5,263 nucleotides of DNA, taken from assembly GCA_023818555.1 (NCBI GenBank), contig JAMWCG010000076.1, forward strand, positions 1-5,263. Direction: 5' to 3'. Position 1 is the first letter of the stretch; each line of letters opens with the position of its first letter. Under the pieces are notes generated by a model. The model saw only the letters and a list, made by a program, of their open reading frames with translations, did not search any database and was not told the DNA's origin. Position numbers and translations under genes: made by a program. This DNA is from Candidatus Omnitrophota bacterium. GTDB lineage: Bacteria > Omnitrophota > Gorgyraeia > DTHP01. This document shows positions 1-5,059 of the stretch, in pieces.

Positions 1-2
1 CC

Positions 3-239
3 ATACATATCATAATTATTCCTAAAAAGCATATTGAAAAAATCTCAGATATTTCTGAAGAAGATACAGAGTTGATTGGGAAACTGGTACGGGTAGCCCA
101 GAAATTAGCCAAAGAGAAAAATATTTCCGATTCGGGATACCGTCTGGTATTTAATTGTAATAAGGATGCTGGACAGGCAGTCTTTCATCTCCATCTGCAT
201 CTTTTAGGAGGAAGAAAATTCTCCTGGCCCCCGGGTTAA
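3..239 (+). CDS. HIT-family (HinT-like) nucleotide-binding protein, 3' part
   Basis: This is the last 78 codons of a gene whose start lies left of the window. The frame opens with IHIIIIPKKHI, the typical second strand of HinT proteins. At residues 62-68 of the visible part it carries the histidine triad HLHLHLL, the purine-nucleotide phosphate-binding and catalytic motif of the family. It ends in GGRKFSWPPG, the standard HinT C-terminus, so the 3' end is intact. Full-length HinT proteins are about 110-115 residues, so roughly 35 residues are missing. Members are cytosolic hydrolases of nucleoside phosphoramidates and adenylated amines with a housekeeping role. The stop lies 9 nt before the next plus-strand gene, so the two are probably cotranscribed. 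The family call is secure; the exact substrate is not. Confidence 0.95.
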   Translation: MHIIIIPKKHIEKISDISEEDTELIGKLVRVAQKLAKEKNISDSGYRLVFNCNKDAGQAVFHLHLHLLGGRKFSWPPG

Positions 240-248
240 AAAATTCAA

Positions 249-1217
249 ATGCAAAAATTAAAAATTAAACTGGTTACTGGTTACTGGCTACTGGCTACTG
301 GTTTGTGTGGTTGTGCGACAGTTTACAACCCAGCCACCCAGCAAAAAGAATTTATTTTAATTGACACCACCACGGAGGTTCTTTTAGGCAGGCAGATAGA
401 TTTTCAGATTTCTCAGAGTTATACAATATTACGCGGAAGTGAAGAAAATGAGCGGATAAATCTTATCGGAAGAAAGATTGCGGAAGTTTCTGACCGCCAG
501 GATTTAAAATATATTTTTAAAATCATTAAAGATGAAGAAGTAAATGCTTTTTGCACTCCGGGAGGCTATGTTTATGTGCATACCGGACTTTTAGAAAAGG
601 TTAATGATGAAGAGCTTGCCTGTGTTTTAGGTCACGAAGTAGGGCACATTGCAGCAAGACATATTGTCAAAAAGATTCAGGCACAATTAGGTTATGAGCT
701 TTTAGTCAGTCTTGCTCTGGGAAAAGGAGGAGCAAAGGAAATAGAAAAGGCACTGAATATTGCTTTTAACATTATTGCCTTAGGTTATAGCCGGGAAGAT
801 GAACTTTTGGCAGACAAATTGGGTATAAAGTATGCTTATAAGGCTGGTTATGCCCCGGAAGCAATGATAAGTTTATTAAAAAAACTGCAGGAATTAAAGA
901 AAGACAAAGCCATTGCCACACCTCTTTTCTTGCGTTCCCATCCATACTTAGAGCAAAGGATAGAAAGGGCAGAGGAGGAGATTGCCAAGTTAAAGAAGTT
1001 AACTCAAGCACCTGAAGTTGCTCAAGAAAATAGCTCTTTAGTCATATCATCAACTCCGCTAATTACCTCCCAACCCAGTCCAGGTGGTTATCAAACTACT
1101 TCAGAGCCTCAAACCCATTATACTGGCTCTGGCTTATACAAAGTTTGTCCGAAATGTGGAAAAACCTATCCCCGGAGTTATCGTTTTTGCCCAAAAGATG
1201 GCACAAAACTGGAGTAG
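249..1217 (+). CDS. M48-family zinc metalloprotease lipoprotein with C-terminal zinc ribbon
   Basis: The product has 322 residues. Residues 1-22 form a lipoprotein signal peptide ending in the lipobox-like LCGC (Cys22 would be acylated), so the enzyme should sit on the outer face of the inner membrane or at the outer membrane. The M48 catalytic site is HEVGH at 129-133, the third zinc ligand is probably Glu185 in SREDELLAD, and the RSHPYLEQRI block at 229-238 is also typical. By analogy with BepA/LoiP it would degrade or check misfolded envelope proteins. A Ser/Thr/Pro-rich linker (about 253-297) leads to a zinc-ribbon-like tail with CPKC at 300-303 and FCPKDG at 313-318, in which Asp stands in the place of a fourth Cys. 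No clear Shine-Dalgarno sequence precedes the ATG; translation may be coupled to the HIT gene 9 nt upstream. The start and signal peptide lie in a repeat-derived sequence (see the repeat entry). Confidence 0.9.
   Translation: MQKLKIKLVTGYWLLATGLCGCATVYNPATQQKEFILIDTTTEVLLGRQIDFQISQSYTILRGSEENERINLIGRKIAEVSDRQDLKYIFKIIKDEEVNAFCTPGGYVYVHTGLLEKVNDEELACVLGHEVGHIAARHIVKKIQAQLGYELLVSLALGKGGAKEIEKALNIAFNIIALGYSREDELLADKLGIKYAYKAGYAPEAMISLLKKLQELKKDKAIATPLFLRSHPYLEQRIERAEEEIAKLKKLTQAPEVAQENSSLVISSTPLITSQPSPGGYQTTSEPQTHYTGSGLYKVCPKCGKTYPRSYRFCPKDGTKLE
271..305 (+). repeat. Heptanucleotide tandem repeat inside the signal peptide
   Basis: The units are TGGTTAC, TGGTTAC, TGGCTAC, TGGCTAC and a degenerate TGGTTTG at 299-305, each 7 bp. 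Three units equal seven codons, so the repeat is read in turn through all three frames and gives the hydrophobic stretch LVTGYWLLATGL, the core of the lipoprotein signal peptide. Because 7 is not a multiple of 3, gain or loss of one unit would shift the reading frame of the protease. The A-rich sequence just upstream, which includes the ATG (about 240-270), also looks like spacer DNA rather than normal coding sequence. Confidence 0.85.
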
Positions 1218-1407
1218 ATGGCCCTGCTTTTCCTAACCCAGCTTGTTATCCATCCACCGTTTATCCACAATTAAATCAATAATTTGTATAATACATTGAA
1301 ATTAAATAACTTAAATAAGAAATATTAAATATAATAAAGTTAACATAAGATATATTATAGGAAGTTATAGGGGAATTAAATTTTTGGTTTCTTGATTAAG
1401 GTAAAGT
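1218..1407. other. A+T-rich convergent intergenic spacer with a DnaA-box-like site
   Basis: This spacer separates the plus-strand protease gene from the minus-strand pilus operon, so both neighbours end here. No convincing GC-rich terminator hairpin was found on either strand. TTATCCACA at 1261-1269 is a perfect match to the E. coli DnaA box, and TTATCCATC at 1246-1254 is a weaker copy 15 bp to its left in the same orientation. They are followed by about 110 bp of almost pure A+T. No gene was seen here in either direction. Confidence 0.5.
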
Positions 1408-1551
1408 TTACTCCTGAGAAGGTTTAATCACAATCTCCCCGGAAGCCTGGCCGGGTTTGGACTGCTTCACATTCTCCAGCCGGATGCGGGAACATCCTCC
1501 GGAGAAAAAGATAAGCAAAAATATAGTGAGCATAAAACTAAAGCGCCTCAT
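1408..1551 (-). CDS. Small lipoprotein (47 aa), translationally coupled to the PilZ-PilT gene
   Basis: A short reading frame begins with an ATG at 1551-1549 that overlaps the TGA of the PilZ-PilT gene as ATGA, the classic sign of translational coupling. The product starts MRRFSFMLTIFLLIFF (two Arg, then a long hydrophobic core) and reaches FSGGC, a lipobox-like sequence with Cys20 as the likely acylated residue. The mature part is only about 28 residues, polar, ends in KPSQE, and has no motif I recognise. Together with its place at the end of the operon, this suggests a small envelope lipoprotein acting with the pilus motor or the PilZ protein; that role is inference. Position -3 of the lipobox is Ser rather than Leu, which is not ideal. 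A second Met at residue 7 is possible, but the ATGA overlap favours the first. Confidence 0.7.
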   Translation of the reverse strand: MRRFSFMLTIFLLIFFSGGCSRIRLENVKQSKPGQASGEIVIKPSQE

Positions 1552-2927
1552 AGTTTAAAAAGGCTGGGGTCTTTGGCAAAAGGTAAAATAGTATGATAAT
1601 CTACCAAACCTTTGCGATATAATTCCAAGAGTGACATATCCATTGTGCGCATCCCCAATTCTCTTCCGGTTTGAATTAAGGTATAAATCTGGGTGGTCTG
1701 TGCCTGGCGGATTAAAGCAGAAACTGCTGAGGTTACCACTAAAACCTCAGTAGCCAGCACTAACCCTTTTCCATCTTTACGGGGAAAAAGTAACTGTCCA
1801 ATTACTCCCACAAGACATTCCGCTAATTGTAATCTTATCTGTGCCTGTTGATTAGCGGGAAACATATCAATAATCCGGTTTATGGCTTGGATGGTGTCTG
1901 CAGTATGTAAAGTGGTAAAAACCAGATGCCCAGTCTCAGCCGCAGTAAGTGCGGTAGCTACCGACTCCCCATCACGCATCTCACCAATTAAGATAACATC
2001 CGGGTCCTGGCGTAAAATATGTTTTAAGGCATTATGAAAAGAAAGCGTATCTATGCCAATTTCTCTCTGCTTAATAATACTTTTTTGGGGAGTAAAGATA
2101 AATTCAATGGGGTCTTCCAGGGTAACTATCACTTCACCCCTGGTCTGATTAATGAGTTCCAGCATCGCTGCTAAGGTAGTAGACTTTCCACTCCCGGCAG
2201 GTCCAGTCACAATAATAAAACCACTCTTCTTTAAAGCCAGTTCTTTTACTACCTCAGGAAGCCCAAGTTCTTCTAAGGTAGGAATTTTTGGGGGAATTAT
2301 TCTAAAAGCCGCTTCAATATTTCCCTGTTGTTTATGAATATTTACCCGAAACCTGGCTCCTTCCTCAGCGAGCGTATAAGAGCAGTCAAGTTCTAAATTC
2401 TTCTCAAATTCAATTATCTGATGGTCATTGAGCAGGCCGAAAATCACCTGCCTTAAATCCTCCCGGGTATAAGCAGTATTACCTAAAGTTTTTAACTCCC
2501 CGTAGATACGCACTATGGGAGGAAGCCCAGCGGTAAGGTGAATATCACTTGCCTGTAATTCCACCGCTCTACGCAAAACCTTATTTATATCCATCCGTTC
2601 AATATAGCTATTGATTATTTCCTGGTCGGCTTTATTTATTTCCGTAAAACCAATCCCTACACTATATTTTACTAACGGCAATTTCTCCTCCACCCTCAAT
2701 ACCTTACCTTTACACAAGATGGTTTTACAAGCAGGAGGAAAATCCAATTGTAGATTTAAGGGTGTTTCCAATGGTAATGGTTTATCCAACTCTAACAACA
2801 TTCCACCCGCACTGATATTTTCTACCGGAGCGACCTTTAACTCTTTTTCTCCGGCAATTAAATACCGGCAGATAAAACGCGTGCGAAAACGCTTAGTTTT
2901 ACGCTTTTCCACAAACTTTTCTTTCAT
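1548..2927 (-). CDS. PilZ-PilT fusion: cyclic di-GMP-binding twitching-motility-type ATPase
   Basis: This 459-residue protein has two parts. Residues about 8-110 form a PilZ domain with both cyclic di-GMP signatures: RxxxR at Arg9-Arg13 and NISAGG at 37-42 ([D/N]xSxxG), plus VGIGF at 90-94. From about 112 it is a complete PilT-type secretion ATPase: ASDIHLTAGLPP (126-137), Walker A GPAGSGKST (242-250), Asp box TLEDPIEF (269-276), Walker B VILIGEMRD (311-319) and His box GHLVFTTLHTADT (333-345). The C-terminal GRELGMRTMDMSL also matches PilT. PilT hexamers power retraction of type IV pili at the cytoplasmic face. The segment that matches the retraction motif AIRNLIRE reads AVSALIRQ here, so it is altered. 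The ATG overlaps the upstream PilZ gene by 29 nt and is preceded by GGAGGAAG about 7 nt away. PilT alone is about 350 residues, so the PilZ part accounts for the extra length. Confidence 0.93.
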   Translation of the reverse strand: MKEKFVEKRKTKRFRTRFICRYLIAGEKELKVAPVENISAGGMLLELDKPLPLETPLNLQLDFPPACKTILCKGKVLRVEEKLPLVKYSVGIGFTEINKADQEIINSYIERMDINKVLRRAVELQASDIHLTAGLPPIVRIYGELKTLGNTAYTREDLRQVIFGLLNDHQIIEFEKNLELDCSYTLAEEGARFRVNIHKQQGNIEAAFRIIPPKIPTLEELGLPEVVKELALKKSGFIIVTGPAGSGKSTTLAAMLELINQTRGEVIVTLEDPIEFIFTPQKSIIKQREIGIDTLSFHNALKHILRQDPDVILIGEMRDGESVATALTAAETGHLVFTTLHTADTIQAINRIIDMFPANQQAQIRLQLAECLVGVIGQLLFPRKDGKGLVLATEVLVVTSAVSALIRQAQTTQIYTLIQTGRELGMRTMDMSLLELYRKGLVDYHTILPFAKDPSLFKL

Positions 2928-3420
2928 CCTCTACTTCCTCCAGAGAAGAGATGAAATTAAAGAGATTTATTTGTGTCAGGTGGTCCACTGCCGTGAAGCA
3001 TACTCCCACATAAAAAATACGCCTCTCATCACCCTCCCGGGTAACCTCTTTCTCCCAGGCGACATTTCCTAAGACAAATAATTTTCCTTTATTTTGCGGC
3101 AAATCTATCCAGATTCTTAGAGGAGTTCCTGGTTTTAATTTTTCATAAAGAATTAGCCCCAAGCCTCCCTGAGAAATATCCCGCGTAGGAGCTTCCTGGT
3201 GAGTTTTAAGTTTATCTGAGACCTCATATTTTATAGAGAAATCTATTTTGAACCGTCTAAAACGACGCCGCTCTTTACCGCTCCAGACTGCTATGGCTTT
3301 CCCTGAAGAAAAAGTTTCTTTTTTTCGCAGATGACTTTGCTGGAGAATGAGCAATAAAATGATGAGACTTAGTAATAAAAGTAGATAGAGATATAAAATC
3401 AATTCTCCTTGGGAAGGCAT
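2899..3420 (-). CDS. Membrane-anchored PilZ-domain protein
   Basis: The product has 173 residues with the chosen ATG at 3420-3418. A TTG six codons upstream (3438) would also be in frame, but neither has a clear Shine-Dalgarno sequence. Residues 7-27 are a strongly hydrophobic helix (rich in Leu and Ile) followed by a basic stretch, so the protein is anchored with its PilZ domain in the cytoplasm. The PilZ domain spans about 50-165: ERRRFRRF supplies RxxxR (Arg51-Arg55 or Arg52-Arg56), RDISQGG at 80-86 supplies DxSxxG, and YVGVCF at 137-142 is the usual last strand. Both cyclic di-GMP-binding motifs are intact. It is the first gene after the riboswitch leader and overlaps the PilZ-PilT gene by 29 nt. 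It probably relays cyclic di-GMP level to a membrane complex, possibly the pilus machinery; the partner is unknown. Confidence 0.88.
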   Translation of the reverse strand: MPSQGELILYLYLLLLLSLIILLLILQQSHLRKKETFSSGKAIAVWSGKERRRFRRFKIDFSIKYEVSDKLKTHQEAPTRDISQGGLGLILYEKLKPGTPLRIWIDLPQNKGKLFVLGNVAWEKEVTREGDERRIFYVGVCFTAVDHLTQINLFNFISSLEEVEDERKVCGKA

Positions 3421-3490
3421 TTGTTTATATTTTATCAAAAATGATGGAATTTAGAAAGAAAAATAATTAAGCGAGGTTTATGTATTTTGA

Positions 3491-3784
3491 GAGACCGATA
3501 AAGTTTCTTTTTCAGGTTCTTCGGCAACCCAGCCACCATAGGGCTCTTTATCTTTCCTCACCTCCTTTATCAGCCCCTTAGGTCTGTGGCTTTGCCCCGA
3601 ATACAGCCACTTGCTTCTGCTGTTCTTCGGGATCCCGCTGTAGAACTTCTTTGAGAACCTACATGCGGGATGCCCCCCGATTTCTCGTCCCGAATAGAGC
3701 CCCTTTTTCTCAGCTCCGTTTCGGGATCCCGATAGGTTTCTTCTACAAGAAACACATTCGGGAAGGTTTGCCTTTATCGGTCTC
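3491..3784 (-). promoter_or_regulatory. GEMM-I (cyclic di-GMP-I type) riboswitch with an expanded first-hairpin region
   Basis: Read on the minus strand, the conserved core elements occur in order: GGCAAACC (3772-3765), GCAAAGCC (3595-3588), the 11-nt tetraloop-receptor halves CCUAAG (3582-3577) and UAUGG (3540-3536), and GGGUUGCCGAA (3530-3520). GGGCU (3576-3572 region) pairs with AGCCC (3545-3541) next to the receptor halves. The ends form a perfect 13-bp helix (3784-3772 with 3503-3491). This order is diagnostic of the GEMM-I aptamer, which binds cyclic di-GMP or, in variants, 3',3'-cGAMP. The base I align by eye with the specificity position is G, favouring cyclic di-GMP. The element ends 70 nt before the ATG of a PilZ gene, which supports the call. 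It is odd in having 153 nt between the two arms of the first hairpin (normally a short stem with a GAAA loop). No U-tract terminator is visible, so the mode of control is unclear. Confidence 0.78.
3595..3763 (-). repeat. Four tandem hairpins with shared closing stems (about 93-bp diverged duplication)
   Basis: On the minus strand four consecutive hairpins of 37-39 nt occur: 3763-3727, 3726-3688, 3670-3633 and 3632-3595. Each opens with TCCCG(A/C) and closes with the complementary (T/G)CGGGA; the last closes with CGGGG. Each has a different inner stem, for example the hairpin GUUUCUU-CUAC-like arm at 3754-3737 and ACAGC with GCUGU in the last. A 17-nt linker (3687-3671) contains CGA-GAAA-UCG, a GAAA tetraloop hairpin. 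In direct orientation, CCCGAATA recurs at 3596 and 3689 and TTCGGGATCCCG at 3626 and 3720 (offsets 93 and 94), so hairpins 1-2 and 3-4 look like diverged copies of one unit. Confidence 0.8.
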
Positions 3785-3791
3785 CAAATTT

Positions 3792-3797
3792 ATTATA
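3792..3797 (-). promoter_or_regulatory. -10 box of the promoter for the riboswitch/PilZ/PilT operon
   Basis: The minus strand reads TATAAT, a perfect sigma-70-type -10 box, 7 nt before the first base of the riboswitch terminal helix. The predicted transcript start thus falls at or just before the aptamer, as expected for a leader RNA. The -35 region is weak: around 3815-3820 only AGAATT-like sequence is present at 16-18 nt spacing. Confidence 0.6.
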
Positions 3798-3990
3798 AGC
3801 AAATTCCTTACCTAAATTCTAAAAAAGATTTGCATTTTCTTTAGTATCTGGCAAGCAATAAATTATAACAAAATTAGTTGCTTCTAAGTTTATTTTGAGA
3901 AAAAAGAAAGCCGATAAAATTGTAAATTTTGTTTTCCTAAACTTATTAAATTTATAAATTATTTTATTTCAGATGCTTATATATGTAAAC
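3798..3990. other. A+T-rich intergenic region
   Basis: About 190 bp between the end of the sugar transferase gene and the riboswitch promoter. It contains a second TATAAT on the minus strand (3867-3862) without a usable -35, a 12-bp palindrome AATTTATAAATT at 3950-3961, and a weak A+T hairpin (AAAATT-GTA-AATTTT, about 3917-3931) that could slow transcription leaving the upstream operon. I see no gene and no strong terminator. Confidence 0.4.
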
Positions 3991-4527
3991 TTAAGTTCCA
4001 TCCCGTAACTTTTGTTTCCTTATCATCCGAGTCAAACAAAATCTTATCGTCTTCAAGATTATCTCACAATCTAACCCAAGAGATTGATTTTTCATATAGA
4101 AAAAATCATACTCTAAGTGTTCAAGAATCGGTCTGTCTCTATAAGGAGAGATTTGCCATAAACCGGTTAACCCCGGTTTAATGCTTAATCTTTCTCGCTG
4201 CATATCATTGTATTTTTCTACAATAGAAGGAATCTCCGGACGTGGTCCCACTAAACTCATCTCTCCTTTTAAGACATTGATAAATTGTGGCAATTCATCT
4301 AAGAAGGTCCTACGCAAAAATTTTCCTATGTCTGTAACTTCTCCATTATTTTTCAGAGAGCGTATCTTATATAGATTAAAAATCCTACCGTTTTTCCCCA
4401 CACGCGGTAACTTTATTATCCCCGCTCCCTTAGAAGTAAGTTTCACTACTAAACTTAAAAATAAAATTAAGGGAGAAAAAAATAAAATTCCCCCGATTGC
4501 TCCCAGAATATCCATTGCTCTCTTCAT
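3991..4527 (-). CDS. Monotopic bacterial sugar-phosphate transferase (PglC/WbaP-like initiating enzyme)
   Basis: The 178-residue product matches the bacterial sugar transferase family over its whole length. It begins KRAMDILGA and has one hydrophobic re-entrant helix (about 5-30) with the Ser18-Pro19 break typical of PglC. RVGKNGRIFNLYKIRSL (42-58) follows, then FLRRTFLDELPQFINVLKGEM with the catalytic Asp77-Glu78 pair, SLVGPRPE (91-98) and KPGLTGLWQIS (117-127). Such enzymes transfer a sugar phosphate from a UDP-sugar to undecaprenyl phosphate at the inner membrane face, starting synthesis of exopolysaccharide, O-antigen or glycoprotein glycans. The stretch between KIRSL and the LDELPQ block is shorter than in PglC, and the usual SGR motif reads SPYRDRP. 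The ATG follows the stop of the peptidase gene by 1 nt with no Shine-Dalgarno sequence, so translation is probably coupled. Sugar specificity cannot be read from the sequence. Confidence 0.92.
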   Translation of the reverse strand: MKRAMDILGAIGGILFFSPLILFLSLVVKLTSKGAGIIKLPRVGKNGRIFNLYKIRSLKNNGEVTDIGKFLRRTFLDELPQFINVLKGEMSLVGPRPEIPSIVEKYNDMQRERLSIKPGLTGLWQISPYRDRPILEHLEYDFFYMKNQSLGLDCEIILKTIRFCLTRMIRKQKLRDGT

Positions 4528-4528
4528 C

Positions 4529-5059
4529 TTAATACTGGTGACTGGTGCTCTGGTGCAGTATTAGACGTATTCTTTTTACTGCTTTTATAAAAGAAATCCT
4601 CGGCTGGGTAAAAATTTTATAAAGAGAAAGAAGAATAATCAATAAAGGAAAACCATAGATTCTTAAATAAGTGATAACTCTTCCATATAAATACCAGAAA
4701 CCTTTCTCCAGGTCTTTCTTTTTATTATTTCTTCTTACCGCCACCACTTTACCCAAAACTTCTTCTTTCTTTAAGGGAGGGTCTTGGGCAAAAATAAAAC
4801 TATCTCCGCAGGTAAATAAATTATCTTTTTCTTTCTTAATCAGGCGATGGGCAATAAGCATTTTTTCATTTCTCAAAAAAGCAACTATCTCTCCCCTCTT
4901 TATTTCCTCTCCTTTTAGCGGTACAATCTTCACAAAATCTCCTTCTCTAATTACTGGCTCCATACTTTTGCCTGAAGTTTCCACCCAGACCGCATAACCT
5001 TCTTTTAAGAAATTGATATAAATCCCCTCCCGAAAGTTATCTAACGATTTATACTCCAT
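4529..5059 (-). CDS. S26-family signal-peptidase-like protein (SipW type)
   Basis: The product has 176 residues. TSGKSMEPVIREGDFVKI (29-45) holds the GxSMxPxI box with the nucleophile Ser32. GEIVAFLRN (56-64) then IAHRLIKK (69-76) places His71 where SipW/eukaryotic-type signal peptidases use His instead of Lys as general base. CGDSF (84-88) and LGKVVAVRR (102-110) are the later conserved blocks. There is no N-terminal membrane segment, but one occurs near the C-terminus (about 135-150), so membrane attachment would be from that end. Copies of this type often stand in surface polysaccharide and export clusters; here it directly precedes the sugar transferase gene. Its substrate is unknown. The last residues (HQSTSHQY) are encoded by heptanucleotide-repeat DNA, so the C-terminus may be recently altered. 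The ATG is preceded by AAGGAAG at somewhat long spacing (11 nt). Confidence 0.85.
   Translation of the reverse strand: MEYKSLDNFREGIYINFLKEGYAVWVETSGKSMEPVIREGDFVKIVPLKGEEIKRGEIVAFLRNEKMLIAHRLIKKEKDNLFTCGDSFIFAQDPPLKKEEVLGKVVAVRRNNKKKDLEKGFWYLYGRVITYLRIYGFPLLIILLSLYKIFTQPRISFIKAVKRIRLILHQSTSHQY
4534..4555. repeat. Short ACTGGTG heptad repeat at the peptidase/transferase junction
   Basis: On the plus strand ACTGGTG occurs twice in a row (4534-4540, 4541-4547), followed by an imperfect CTCTGGTG. The unit differs by one base from the rotated ACTGGTT/ACTGGCT unit of the repeat at 271-305. On the minus strand it encodes the last residues of the S26-type protein and ends 3 bases before its stop codon. 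Confidence 0.6.

Noticed and set aside
772..1011. 79-residue minus-strand frame within the M48 gene
   Set aside because: It is antisense to conserved catalytic-domain sequence of the protease; no motif.
2152..2337. 61-residue plus-strand frame within the PilT part
   Set aside because: It is antisense to the Walker A region; the apparent pattern follows from the conserved ATPase codons.
2611..3072. 153-residue plus-strand reading frame
   Set aside because: It is antisense to two well-supported PilZ coding regions and has no recognisable motif.
3570..3755. 61-residue minus-strand reading frame (MFLVEETYRDPE...)
   Set aside because: It lies wholly within the structured riboswitch leader and its repeated hairpins; codons follow the hairpin repeats and no protein family is recognisable.
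3491..3784. 13-bp perfect inverted repeat (GAGACCGATAAAG) as the ends of a miniature transposon
   Set aside because: The conserved aptamer sequences start immediately inside the 5' arm, and no target-site duplication flanks the ends, so an extended terminal helix of the riboswitch explains it better.
3904..3935. A+T hairpin followed by T-rich sequence as a terminator of the sugar transferase operon
   Set aside because: The stem has no G:C pairs and the T-tract is interrupted, so it is too weak to call an intrinsic terminator.
4181..4997. Plus-strand frames of 127 and 108 residues (4181-4564, 4671-4997)
   Set aside because: They are antisense shadows of the sugar transferase and S26-type genes.
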